A stretch of DNA of 35,117 bases, taken from NCBI GenBank assembly GCA_963601915.1, contig CAVCGL010000023.1, positions 1 through 35,117 on the forward strand, in the 5' to 3' direction. This DNA comes from Butyricicoccus_A sp963601915. GTDB taxonomy: Bacteria > Bacillota > Clostridia > Oscillospirales > Butyricicoccaceae. The notes beneath the pieces were generated by a model. It made no database searches. It saw nothing but the letters and a program-made list of their open reading frames with translations, and was not told where the DNA came from. The position numbers and the translations under genes were made by a program. Positions 8,312 to 16,014 of this stretch are shown here, piece by piece (position 1 is the first letter of the stretch; the number at the start of each line of letters is the position of its first letter).

Positions 8312-9043
8312 TTATCTCACTTGGATTTGACTAAAGACCTGTCCAATCGGCGCATCAATCGTCAGCTCCGCGCCGGTAGAGCGCTGGGTCTGTCCCTTGT
8401 TGATGACGACGAGATGCTTGCCACGGAAATACTGAATGAGTCCAGCAGCCGGATATACGGCGAGCGACGTGCCGCCGATTATCATCATATCCGCCTGGGC
8501 GATGGCCTGCACGCTGTCGGTCAGGCACTGCTCGTCCAGAGATTCCTCGTACAGGACAACATCCGGCTTGATGATGCCGCCGCACGGGCATTTCGGAATG
8601 CCGTGGCACGATTTCATGTACTGGGCATCATAAAACTTGCCGCAGTGCTGGCAGTAATTGCGGTGCACAGAGCCGTGCAGCTCATAGACACGCTTGCTTC
8701 CGGCGGCCTGATGCAAACCGTCGATGTTCTGCGTGATGACAGCGGTCAGCTTGCCTGCCTGCTCCAGCTCAGCGAGCTTTTTGTGCGCGGCATTGGGCTT
8801 GGCGTCCAGTGCGAGCATCTTGTCCTGATAGAACCGGAAGAATTCCTCCGGCTGAGACTGGAAAAAGGAATGGCTGAGAATGGTTTCCGGCGGAAACTTG
8901 TATTTCTGATGGTATAGACCGTCTACACTGCGAAAATCCGGAATACCGCTTTCTGTCGAGACACCAGCGCCGCCAAAAAAGACAATGTTCTGTGATTCAT
9001 CAATCATGGCCTGTAAGGCTGCGATTTGCTGTTGCAATGACAT
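8312..9043 (-). CDS. cobB: NAD-dependent protein deacylase, sirtuin
   Basis: 243 residues, a single-domain class sirtuin of bacterial size. It removes acyl groups from lysines and consumes NAD, giving nicotinamide and O-acyl-ADP-ribose. The NAD-binding GGAGVSTESGIPDFRS spans 24-39, the catalytic TQNIDGLHQAAG and ELHGS follow, and a zinc ribbon is formed by YCQHC and KCPC. IKPDVVLYEE and GTSLAVYPAAG complete the fold. AAAGGAGG precedes the ATG and overlaps the stop of the upstream nitroreductase gene, only 14 bases away, so the two form one operon. Whether it prefers acetyl or longer acyl groups is unknown. Confidence 0.95.
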   Translation of the reverse strand: MSLQQQIAALQAMIDESQNIVFFGGAGVSTESGIPDFRSVDGLYHQKYKFPPETILSHSFFQSQPEEFFRFYQDKMLALDAKPNAAHKKLAELEQAGKLTAVITQNIDGLHQAAGSKRVYELHGSVHRNYCQHCGKFYDAQYMKSCHGIPKCPCGGIIKPDVVLYEESLDEQCLTDSVQAIAQADMMIIGGTSLAVYPAAGLIQYFRGKHLVVINKGQTQRSTGAELTIDAPIGQVFSQIQVR

Positions 9044-9057
9044 CGAAATTCCTCCTT

Positions 9058-9579
9058 TTACCGCACCAGGGTCGTGGTGTTTGGCTTTCTCTCATGAATG
9101 ACAGGCTGTGCTGCCGGATAGCCGATGGCGGCGGATGCATTGACGATATGGCTCTCCGGGACGCCGTATTCCGTCAACAGAGCGCGGACTGCCGGATCGT
9201 CGCACACATCGCGCACCTGATTGATCCAGCAGGAGCCGAGACCGAGGGAAGTTGCCGTCAGCAGAACGTTTTCCATGGCGGCACCGGCATCCAAGAAGCT
9301 GTTGCGGTTGTCCCGCTCGCCGGACACGATGAGAAAGGCGGCCGGAGCGAAAAAGTTATAACCAGCCGGACGATTGTCCGCTTGCTTGACCGCTGCGGCA
9401 AGCGCTTGAATCTTTTCGCGGTCTGCCAGAAGCGTGAAATGCCAGCTCTGTTCATTGCGGCCGGACGGTGCCCAAACCGCTGCGGTCAATAGATCCTGCA
9501 GCTTTTCCGGCTCAATGGGCTGTTCGGTAAAGCTGCGGCAGGAATGCCGATCTAAAATATTCTGTAATACAGGATTCAT
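9058..9579 (-). CDS. Nitroreductase family FMN-dependent oxidoreductase
   Basis: 173 residues with the nitroreductase fold. Visible elements are the FMN-phosphate binding RHSCRSFTEQPI near the N-terminus, AAVWAPSGRNEQSW, DAGAAMENVLLTATSLGLGSCWI and the terminal IGYPAAQPV. Members transfer hydride from NAD(P)H to nitro compounds, quinones or flavins; the natural substrate here is unknown. The ATG at 9579 has AGGAG a suitable distance upstream. It is the first gene of an operon with the sirtuin gene, from the promoter at 9604-9632. Both products use nicotinamide cofactors, which may or may not be why they are paired. Confidence 0.92.
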   Translation of the reverse strand: MNPVLQNILDRHSCRSFTEQPIEPEKLQDLLTAAVWAPSGRNEQSWHFTLLADREKIQALAAAVKQADNRPAGYNFFAPAAFLIVSGERDNRNSFLDAGAAMENVLLTATSLGLGSCWINQVRDVCDDPAVRALLTEYGVPESHIVNASAAIGYPAAQPVIHERKPNTTTLVR

Positions 9580-9603
9580 AAACGATCATCTCCTTCTGCT
9601 TTC

Positions 9604-9632
9604 AGTATAATGCAGGCGGAGGAAACTTGCAA
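9604..9632 (-). promoter_or_regulatory. Promoter for the nitroreductase-sirtuin operon
   Basis: On the minus strand, TTGCAA (9632-9627), a 17-base spacer and TATACT (9609-9604). It lies just after the tRNA terminator and predicts a leader of about 20 bases. Confidence 0.75.
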
Positions 9633-9641
9633 GAAAGGCAA

Positions 9642-9677
9642 CAAAAAAAGCAGCATTTCCGAAGAAATACTGCTTTT
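9642..9677 (-). terminator. Terminator of the tRNA cluster
   Basis: On the minus strand, AAGCAGTATTTC and GAAATGCTGCTT pair with one G-T wobble around a TTCG tetraloop, followed by a run of seven T. It begins directly after the CCA end of tRNA-Lys. Confidence 0.9.
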
Positions 9678-9753
9678 TGGTGGCCCATCGGGGGTTCGAA
9701 CCCCGGACCCTCTGCTTAAAAGGCAGATGCTCTACCTACTGAGCTAATGGACC
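9678..9753 (-). tRNA. tRNA-Lys (TTT)
   Basis: 76 bases with encoded CCA. The acceptor stem GGTCCAT/ATGGGCC holds one wobble, the anticodon loop is CTTTTAA with anticodon TTT, and the T arm GGGGTTCGAACCCC is canonical. It is the last tRNA of the cluster, immediately before the terminator. Confidence 0.97.
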
Positions 9754-9757
9754 GGAT

Positions 9758-9832
9758 TGGCAGGGGCGGCAGGAGTTGAACCTGCGATACTAGAGTCAAA
9801 GTCTGGTGCCTTAACCACTTGGCCACGCCCCC
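9758..9832 (-). tRNA. tRNA-Gln (TTG)
   Basis: 75 bases with CCA. The anticodon loop CTTTGAC gives TTG. The acceptor stem GGGGGCG/CGCCCCT ends in a G-T first pair, a weak first pair being usual for glutamine tRNA. One C-A mismatch appears in the anticodon stem as read. Four bases separate it from tRNA-Lys. Confidence 0.93.
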
Positions 9833-9875
9833 GTATGCAGGCAATAAGCTGAAAGAAAGCCCCCGATAAAAAATG

Positions 9876-9904
9876 TTCTTCACAACGGCTGGCATCGTGA
9901 AGAA
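9876..9904 (-). other. Hairpin inside the tRNA cluster, between His and Gln
   Basis: The 80-base spacer contains TTCTTCAC / GTGAAGAA, a perfect 8-bp stem with a 13-base loop, followed on the minus strand by CATTTTTTATC. It resembles a weak intrinsic terminator or a processing signal placed after the third of five tRNAs. Confidence 0.5.
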
Positions 9905-9912
9905 TGAAAAAA

Positions 9913-9989
<77 letters not shown>

Positions 9990-10025
9990 CATATAGACTT
10001 GAACGCACGTCAGACCCAATTGAAT

Positions 10026-10102
<77 letters not shown>

Positions 10103-10141
10103 ATACAGAATCGTCTGTGCCTGCATGTGATGTAAGTGGTA

Positions 10142-10215
10142 TGGAGCGGGTGATGGGAATCGAACCCACGTGTTCAGCTTGGAAGGCTGACATTCTACCA
10201 TTGAACTACACCCGC
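10142..10215 (-). tRNA. tRNA-Gly (TCC)
   Basis: 74 bases with CCA. The acceptor stem GCGGGTG/CACCCGC is perfect and the anticodon loop CTTCCAA gives TCC, reading GGA and GGG. It is the first tRNA of the cluster, starting about 22 bases after the promoter -10 box. Confidence 0.97.
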
Positions 10216-10237
10216 AGGCTTTTCACAATGCTCACTT

Positions 10238-10266
10238 AGTATACCAATCCAAGCGGGAATTGTCAA
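10238..10266 (-). promoter_or_regulatory. Strong promoter of the tRNA cluster
   Basis: On the minus strand, perfect TTGACA (10266-10261), a 17-base spacer and TATACT (10243-10238). A- and T-tracts at 10269-10284, just upstream of the -35, could act as an UP element, as at rRNA and tRNA promoters. Confidence 0.9.
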
Positions 10267-10296
10267 GCGTTTTTTGCAAAAAACTTTTGGTTTTTT

Positions 10297-10512
10297 CTAA
10301 AATTTCGCAGAATACACGTTGTACATCGTGACAGCCAGCACACACAGAAACAGAGCGATGAGCAGACCGCAACAAACGTTCAGCTGTTTTTGCACAGCGG
10401 CGATTTGTTCCTTGTCTCCGGTCTTTTTCACGGCCTCCTGCTTGCGCAGCAGCGCCATTGTCGGAATCAGCAGCACAATGAGAACGGCGATAATAATGAG
10501 TCTCCAAGTCAT
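10297..10512 (-). CDS. Small membrane protein, 71 residues
   Basis: I do not recognise a family. The sequence has two hydrophobic segments, about residues 5-22 and 46-66, separated by a charged Lys/Glu/Gln-rich stretch, so it should form a membrane hairpin. AGGAGGTG stands before the ATG at 10512, a near-perfect ribosome site that supports a real gene. It lies 63 bases downstream of the clpE-like gene on the same strand, with a hairpin in between, and so may be the last gene of that operon. The position suggests, without proving, a link with ClpE or CvpA. Confidence 0.75.
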   Translation of the reverse strand: MTWRLIIIAVLIVLLIPTMALLRKQEAVKKTGDKEQIAAVQKQLNVCCGLLIALFLCVLAVTMYNVYSAKF

Positions 10513-10535
10513 GGGGACACCTCCTAGAAATATAT

Positions 10536-10566
10536 CCCTCCGTCATGGCTGTACCATGGCGGAGGG
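10536..10566 (-). other. Hairpin between clpE-like gene and small membrane gene
   Basis: CCCTCCGTCATGG and CCATGGCGGAGGG form a 13-bp stem with one mismatch and a five-base loop. No T run follows on the minus strand (ATATATTT only), so it is more likely a transcript-stabilising or attenuating hairpin than a full terminator. Confidence 0.5.
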
Positions 10567-10575
10567 GGGAAAACA

Positions 10576-12921
10576 TCAGATGGTTTGCACGATAATTTTG
10601 CCGTCTGCGGCAGAGACATGGGCACCGCTGAGCGGATGCTCCCATGCGGCGATGATGCGGTTGGCAAGCTCATCCTCGACCTGCTTTTCAATCGCGCGGC
10701 GCAGGTTGCGGGCACCAAATTTGACGGAGAACGAATCCTCAATCAGATAATCGACGAGCGAATCATCCCAAGTCAGACGGATGTTGTTCTCTTTCAGCGT
10801 GTCGCGCAGCTGACCCAGCATGATTGCCGCGATGCCGCGGAAATCGTCCTTCGTGAGGTGAGAGAACGAGATAATATCGTCGATGCGGTTAAGAAACTCC
10901 GGCCGCATGATTTCCTCCAGAGCCTTGACGGCGCGCGCTTCGCCCTGCTCGGAAACCGTCTTGCCAAAGCCGACAGAGCCGCCGGAGCGGTCGGAACCGG
11001 CATTGGATGTCATGATGATAATGGCATTTTCAAACGACACCGTGCGTCCCTGTGCGTCTGTAATGCGGCCATCGTCCAAGACCTGAAGCAGAATGTTCAG
11101 GACATCCGGATGTGCCTTCTCAATCTCGTCGAACAGGACAACAGAATACGGACGGCGTCGCAGCTTTTCCGTCAGCTGACCGGCTTCGTCAAAGCCGACA
11201 TATCCCGGAGGGGAACCGATCAGGCGGGAAACCGTGTGCTTTTCCATATATTCCGACATATCCAGACGGATGAGAGCTTCCGGCGTGTCAAATAGATCTT
11301 CTGCCAGAGCCTTGACCAGCTCGGTCTTGCCGACACCGGTCGGGCCGACAAACAGGAACGAAATCGGCTTGTGCTTCGGGCTGATACCAGCGCGGGAACG
11401 GCGAACGGCATGAGCCACAGCGGAAACCGCCTTTTCCTGACCGACAACGCGGTGGTGCAGACGCTCTTCCAGACCAATCAGGCGGGAGAATTCCTGCTCG
11501 CAGACCTTGGATGCCGGAACACCTGTCCACAGCTCGATGACAGACGCCAAATGCTCTGTGGTCAGCTCCGGAACCAGAATCTTGCGCAACTCGGTCAGCT
11601 TGTTTTCCGTCTGTAATTCCAAGCTCTTCAGTTCGGCCATCTGCTCGTAGACTTCGTTGTTCTGCGGCAGCTGCAACAGATCATCCTGTTTGTGGTGAAT
11701 TTCTTCCAGCTTGTCGCCAAGCTCCGGAATTTCGGCGGTTGCCGGGCTGTCCAGATTCAGGCGGGAGCAGGCTTCATCAATCAAATCAATGGCCTTGTCC
11801 GGCAGGAAACGATCCGTGATATAGCGCTCGGACAGCGTTGCTGCCTGATGGCAAATTTCATCGGAAATATGCACGCCGTGGAAGGTCTCATAGTAGCCGC
11901 GCACGCCCTTGAGAATCTCTGTCGTGTCTGCGATGGACGGTTCAGCGATGGTCACCGGCTGGAAGCGGCGCTCCAGTGCGGCGTCCTTTTCGATATATTT
12001 GCGGTATTCAGCGAAGGTTGTCGCGCCGATCACCTGAATTTCTCCGCGGGACAGTGCCGGCTTGAGAATATTTGCCGCATTCATCGAGCCTTCGGCATCA
12101 CCGGCACCGACGATGTTGTGCACCTCATCAATGACGAGAATAATGTTGCCGAGAGACTTGACTTCGTTGATGAGTCCCTTCATGCGGCCTTCAAACTGAC
12201 CGCGGAACTGCGTGCCTGCGACAAGGGAAGTCAGATCCAGCAGATGCACTTCCTTGTTTTTGAGCTTATACGGCACATCACCCTTGGCAATGCGGATCGC
12301 CAGACCTTCTGCGACGGCGGTCTTGCCGACACCCGGCTCGCCGATCAGACACGGATTGTTTTTCTGGCGGCGATTGAGAATCTGGATGACGCGTTCGGTC
12401 TCGCTCTCTCTGCCGACAATCGCATCCAGCTGTCCCTGACGGGCGCGATAGGTCAAATCGGTGCAGTAGGCGGACAGATTCTTGCGCTTTTTCGCTTCCT
12501 TCTTCTTGCGGCGCGCTTCTTCCTTGTCCTGGGTGTCCGTGCCGGTCTCCTCATTTGATGCTCCGCCATTTTCGTTGCCGGAGAACAGCTTGTCGAGGAA
12601 CGGGAAGGTGTGTGTGCCGCCAAAATCGAACGAATCGTCGTCCGGATTGTCAGAATCCTCGTCCGGGATGAGATCGGCGTCATCTGCGTCCTCGTCATCC
12701 GGATTGATGAGTGAGTGCATGTTGGTCATCTCATCGGTGATCTGGTCGAGATCATCCTCTGTGATGCCCATCTGGCGCATCAGGCCGTCAATCGGCTTGA
12801 GACCCAGCTCTTTGGCACATTTCAGGCAGTAGCCCTCGTTGGAGGCGCCGCCTTCTTCCATTTTAGAGATAAACACCACCGCCACGTTTTTGTGGCAGCG
12901 GGAGCATAATGGCATATGCAT
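10576..12921 (-). CDS. clpE: ClpE-type AAA+ unfoldase (Clp protease ATP-binding subunit)
   Basis: 781 residues. The N-terminus is a four-cysteine zinc finger (Cys6, Cys9, Cys32, Cys35), as in ClpE, instead of the Clp_N double repeat of ClpA/ClpC. A very acidic linker (about 70-100) and a Lys/Arg-rich stretch (136-147) follow. AAA domain 1 has Walker A GEPGVGKT (194-201) and VIDEVH; a short coiled-coil middle region lies near 400-450; AAA domain 2 has GPTGVGKT (525-532), FDEIEK and the C-terminal small domain. It would unfold substrates for ClpP. The ATG at 12921 has AAAGGA 10 bases upstream; a second ATG two codons later is less well spaced. I saw no CtsR operator in the 60 bases upstream. 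It is the fourth gene of the truA operon. Confidence 0.92.
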   Translation of the reverse strand: MHMPLCSRCHKNVAVVFISKMEEGGASNEGYCLKCAKELGLKPIDGLMRQMGITEDDLDQITDEMTNMHSLINPDDEDADDADLIPDEDSDNPDDDSFDFGGTHTFPFLDKLFSGNENGGASNEETGTDTQDKEEARRKKKEAKKRKNLSAYCTDLTYRARQGQLDAIVGRESETERVIQILNRRQKNNPCLIGEPGVGKTAVAEGLAIRIAKGDVPYKLKNKEVHLLDLTSLVAGTQFRGQFEGRMKGLINEVKSLGNIILVIDEVHNIVGAGDAEGSMNAANILKPALSRGEIQVIGATTFAEYRKYIEKDAALERRFQPVTIAEPSIADTTEILKGVRGYYETFHGVHISDEICHQAATLSERYITDRFLPDKAIDLIDEACSRLNLDSPATAEIPELGDKLEEIHHKQDDLLQLPQNNEVYEQMAELKSLELQTENKLTELRKILVPELTTEHLASVIELWTGVPASKVCEQEFSRLIGLEERLHHRVVGQEKAVSAVAHAVRRSRAGISPKHKPISFLFVGPTGVGKTELVKALAEDLFDTPEALIRLDMSEYMEKHTVSRLIGSPPGYVGFDEAGQLTEKLRRRPYSVVLFDEIEKAHPDVLNILLQVLDDGRITDAQGRTVSFENAIIIMTSNAGSDRSGGSVGFGKTVSEQGEARAVKALEEIMRPEFLNRIDDIISFSHLTKDDFRGIAAIMLGQLRDTLKENNIRLTWDDSLVDYLIEDSFSVKFGARNLRRAIEKQVEDELANRIIAAWEHPLSGAHVSAADGKIIVQTI

Positions 12922-12984
12922 AGGGGTAAATTCCTTTCTACTATTGCGAAGTATGTCTGAATGATAAAAAAATCGGGAAAATAC

Positions 12985-13680
12985 TCAGGTATTGGCGGTA
13001 TCGCTTTCAAACAGCGATACGCCGTCGTTCCAGCCGACCAGCTTTCCGGCAATGGCGGAGTGCTCCATCACAGACGGAGAGAGCAGACCGGCATCGGAAT
13101 AGGCTGCCGGAGCAACCAGCTTGACGGCCCACAGCACAACGGTGCACAGGACCAGACCGCAGGCGAGTCCGAGCAGACCGCCGAGCAGCGCGTTGCACGA
13201 ATGAATCACCGGCAGACGCGTGAACAGGTCGAGCGCGGATGCTGCCCAGTGAATCAAAATGAGCAAAACGATAAACGACACAAGGAAGATCATGACATAG
13301 GCGAGTGCCTCGCCGACACACAGCGCAATGGCGCTGAGCATGGTGTCGCGCGGATCTTCTGCCGCTTGCAGTACCTCTAAGGATACATGCTGAGAGGATA
13401 AGATGTTCTGCAAATAGCCGGAAATGCTGTTCCATAGCTCAGAAGCAGATGTAGACACGGAGGTCGATAGCGTCGGCATGGACGCGCTGACCGACTCCTT
13501 CAGATACGGCGCAATTTTTGCGCCGACCTGTGCGCGGAAGTGTCCGGCGCATACCAGCGCGAGAATCAGTGCGGCGAGTGAGCCGAACAGATTGAAAATC
13601 GTACCGACAAATCCTCTGCGGAATCCATTGATGGTGTATAAAAGGATGACGAGTAAAACGATCCAGTCAACAGCTGTCAT
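12985..13680 (-). CDS. CvpA family membrane protein
   Basis: 231 residues from the preferred start. The N-terminal VDWIVLLVILLYTINGFRRGFVGTIFNL is the CvpA signature, followed by three more hydrophobic segments near 28-45, 120-145 and 165-190. CvpA proteins were named for colicin V production in E. coli and are conserved envelope proteins of uncertain function. Two ATGs lie six bases apart; AAAGGA is only about four bases from the first (13686) but 10 from the second (13680), so the second is chosen. It lies between DUF5711 and the clpE-like gene, with gaps of about 50 to 60 bases, in one operon. Confidence 0.85.
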   Translation of the reverse strand: MTAVDWIVLLVILLYTINGFRRGFVGTIFNLFGSLAALILALVCAGHFRAQVGAKIAPYLKESVSASMPTLSTSVSTSASELWNSISGYLQNILSSQHVSLEVLQAAEDPRDTMLSAIALCVGEALAYVMIFLVSFIVLLILIHWAASALDLFTRLPVIHSCNALLGGLLGLACGLVLCTVVLWAVKLVAPAAYSDAGLLSPSVMEHSAIAGKLVGWNDGVSLFESDTANT

Positions 13681-13732
13681 AAACATTCCGTCCTTTCAAG
13701 GAAATAGAAAATAGAGCGTGTGTCTTGTGCGG

Positions 13733-14971
13733 TCAGTCTGAGGAAGAACGGAAATCTTCCAGCGGGCTGCCGATGGTCAGCACGCGCGCCTGACTGTTAA
13801 ACAGGGCGATGGCGGAGCCGCCGGAACGCATATAGACACGAGACAGACCAGTCAGTCCGGTCTGGGAATCAATCTCTTTTAGACTCTTAGAATAGAATGT
13901 GACGGTTTCGCCGGTCGTGATGGCGAGTCGTCCGTCGCAGTAGCTGACGCCGTCCGGCTGCTCCGGCAGATATAACGGCTTGCGGGAAGCCGTGCCGCGT
14001 GCATTGATGAGGACAACCTCGGCACGGCCGGTCTGCGAATAGGCTTCCGTTGCCAGAGCAAGACAGTCGTTTGTCAAATCGAACGCGATCAGATCATCGG
14101 AAGAATAGTCCTTTTGATACTTGATTTGTCCGCCGCGGGAGACAACATAGGTTGCGTTGTCGCAGACGGCACAGACGGTATTGTTGCCCAGGAATTTCAT
14201 GCCGAGCACAAGATTGCCGTTCATGTCAACGCCGTCATCGCTCTCGCTCGGCTGCTTATCCGAATTGATGTCGGCAAAGAGCAGCTTAGAGGTCAGCGTC
14301 AGACCGTCCTGCTGGAAGCAAAACAGCGCCAAACGCTGTCCGTCCGAGGAAAGTGCCGCGGACATGATGTAGCAGTTGTTGGTAGACCACGTGTACAGGT
14401 GCTCGTTATCCACGTTGTATACGCGGACGGCGCTCTTGTATCCGGCCTCGTCGGTCACGATGGCGACATTACCGTTTGCGGCGATGTCTGCGTTGGTAAT
14501 CGGGGAGGACACCGTCTGCGAGTACAGCTCATTGAGCGTGTTTGTGACGGTAAAGCGATACGCGCCGCGGTCAAAGACCAGCAGATACTGATTGGATGCG
14601 CGCATCACCGGATTGGCATAGGAAAGATTGGTTTCCATCTGCGAGTATTTGCCCGGCAGCTCGAAGGATAACGAATTGTCGGAACAAATGGCGAGTCCGT
14701 TGCCGAACGGCATGATGGATTTGCTGGAACCGGATGGATACGAGATCACCGTCATATCTTCTGCTGACCGCACGGAGGCGGCTTTGAGAGAAGAACGGAT
14801 GTTGGCGAGGCTCGCGGGGGTAAACAGCTGTAAATTCATGCCGACAAACAGCAATGTGACGAGGACGAGCAGGCGTCCGACATAGGTGCGGCAGCGATGG
14901 ACGCGGCGAAGCGTGACATCGGGGCTGTTCCACAGCGGATCCTCCCGCCGTTTCAAAGACATTTTTTTCAT
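13733..14971 (-). CDS. DUF5711 family protein, membrane-anchored beta-propeller
   Basis: 412 residues. A basic cytoplasmic N-terminus with several Arg leads into one membrane segment (about 33-50), then an extracytoplasmic region built of repeated beta-strand units that looks like a propeller: repeating patterns such as GNVAIVTDEAGYKSAVRVY and NGNLVLGMKFLGNNTVCAVCD. DUF5711 has no established function that I know of. GGGAGGG stands 8 bases before the ATG, which overlaps the truA stop (ATGA), so the two are coupled. Placement between truA and cvpA suggests a conserved clostridial envelope cluster; that is inference. Confidence 0.82.
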   Translation of the reverse strand: MKKMSLKRREDPLWNSPDVTLRRVHRCRTYVGRLLVLVTLLFVGMNLQLFTPASLANIRSSLKAASVRSAEDMTVISYPSGSSKSIMPFGNGLAICSDNSLSFELPGKYSQMETNLSYANPVMRASNQYLLVFDRGAYRFTVTNTLNELYSQTVSSPITNADIAANGNVAIVTDEAGYKSAVRVYNVDNEHLYTWSTNNCYIMSAALSSDGQRLALFCFQQDGLTLTSKLLFADINSDKQPSESDDGVDMNGNLVLGMKFLGNNTVCAVCDNATYVVSRGGQIKYQKDYSSDDLIAFDLTNDCLALATEAYSQTGRAEVVLINARGTASRKPLYLPEQPDGVSYCDGRLAITTGETVTFYSKSLKEIDSQTGLTGLSRVYMRSGGSAIALFNSQARVLTIGSPLEDFRSSSD

Positions 14972-15768
14972 ATCGGCAGCCCTCCCGGCACGCTTTCATC
15001 TGCGTGGAGATGAAATGGGTCAAGCTCCGGCGTCGTGTCATACCAGAGGCGTGTCATGTACAAGCCCTGCGGCGGGAGCGTTGGCCCTGCCTGCTCGCGG
15101 TCACAGCTCGCCAGAATCGTTTGAATCTCTTCCGGCGGGAATTTTCCCTGACCGGCGTACAATAACGTGCCGGAGATCGCCCGCACCATGTTGTACAAAA
15201 AGCCGTCCGCCGAGACGCGGATGCGAACCAGCGCACCGACAGCATCGACACTGCAGGTAAAAATTTCCCGCACGGTCGATTTGACCGGTGTGCCCATCGA
15301 GCGAACGGCGGCGAAATCTTTTCTGCCGATAAAATATTGTGCGGCGCGCTGCATGGCGTCTACATCCAGCGAATAGGGATAGAAATAGCTGCGGCTCACC
15401 GCAAACGGATCTCGAATTTTCCCCGGAGAGATGAGATAGGTGTATTCCTTGCGGGTGCAGTTGAAGCGTGCGTCAAAGTCGTCCGGCACGAGCGTGGCGC
15501 CGGATACGGCAATGTCCATCGGGAGATGGGCGTTGACGGCGAGCGGCAGGCGATCCATGGGGATGGTGTGCGTGCCGTGAAAATTGGCAACATATCGCCG
15601 CGCGTGGACACCGGCGTCTGTGCGTCCGACACCGGAAACCGACACCTCCTGTCCCAAGAGGGAGGAGAGGGCTTCGGTCACGGTCTGCTGGACAGAGCTT
15701 GCATTGCGCTGGGTCTGCCAGCCGTGATACGCGGTGCCGTCATAGCTGAGAATAATCGCTGTATTCAA
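14968..15768 (-). CDS. truA: tRNA pseudouridine(38-40) synthase
   Basis: 266 residues. TruA converts uridines 38, 39 and 40 in the anticodon stem-loop of many tRNAs to pseudouridine. The catalytic Asp51 lies in GVGRTDAGVHA, and the family opening LSYDGTAYHGWQTQ and the YTYLISPG and GFLYNMVRAISGTLL segments are present. Translation starts at TTG (15768) with AAGGA 9 bases upstream; no in-frame ATG is available. It is the first gene of the five-gene minus-strand operon, and its stop overlaps the DUF5711 start. Confidence 0.95.
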   Translation of the reverse strand: MNTAIILSYDGTAYHGWQTQRNASSVQQTVTEALSSLLGQEVSVSGVGRTDAGVHARRYVANFHGTHTIPMDRLPLAVNAHLPMDIAVSGATLVPDDFDARFNCTRKEYTYLISPGKIRDPFAVSRSYFYPYSLDVDAMQRAAQYFIGRKDFAAVRSMGTPVKSTVREIFTCSVDAVGALVRIRVSADGFLYNMVRAISGTLLYAGQGKFPPEEIQTILASCDREQAGPTLPPQGLYMTRLWYDTTPELDPFHLHADESVPGGLPI

Positions 15769-15797
15769 AGGACAGATTCCTTTCTATGATGAGTAAA

Positions 15798-15806
15798 AGT
15801 ATAACA
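15798..15806 (-). promoter_or_regulatory. Extended -10 promoter for the truA operon
   Basis: On the minus strand TATACT (15803-15798) is preceded by TGT, an extended -10. No good -35 lies 17 bases upstream. The predicted leader to the TTG start is about 20 bases. Confidence 0.55.
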
Positions 15807-15947
15807 GGAGGCTATTACAAAAGTGTGAACAACGGAGCCGGAAAAGAAAAAAGTTTGAAAACGAATCGGACTTTGCACACACGAGAACAGAACATTCCTG
15901 CCTATATTATAGAATACAGACCTGAGAAGAAAAATGCAACGGTCAAT

Positions 15948-15977
15948 GTGGCATTTTTTCCGGTTTTATGGTACGAT
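15948..15977 (+). promoter_or_regulatory. Promoter for the ftsK gene
   Basis: GTGGCA (15948-15953), 18 bases, TACGAT (15972-15977) preceded by TG as an extended -10. The divergent truA promoter lies about 140 bases away. Between the two I see no gene. Confidence 0.5.
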
Positions 15978-16014
15978 AGCAATACGCTATACAAGAAACA
16001 GGTGGTATTTTCCA

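Noticed and set aside
12922..12984. CtsR operator before clpE
   Set aside because: No direct repeat of the GGTCAAA type is present in the short upstream gap.
12980..12993. Terminator between cvpA and clpE
   Set aside because: The stem is only five weak pairs and includes the cvpA stop codon; the T run lies several bases away.
13681..13686. First ATG of cvpA
   Set aside because: It is only about four bases from the ribosome site; the ATG six bases later is properly spaced.
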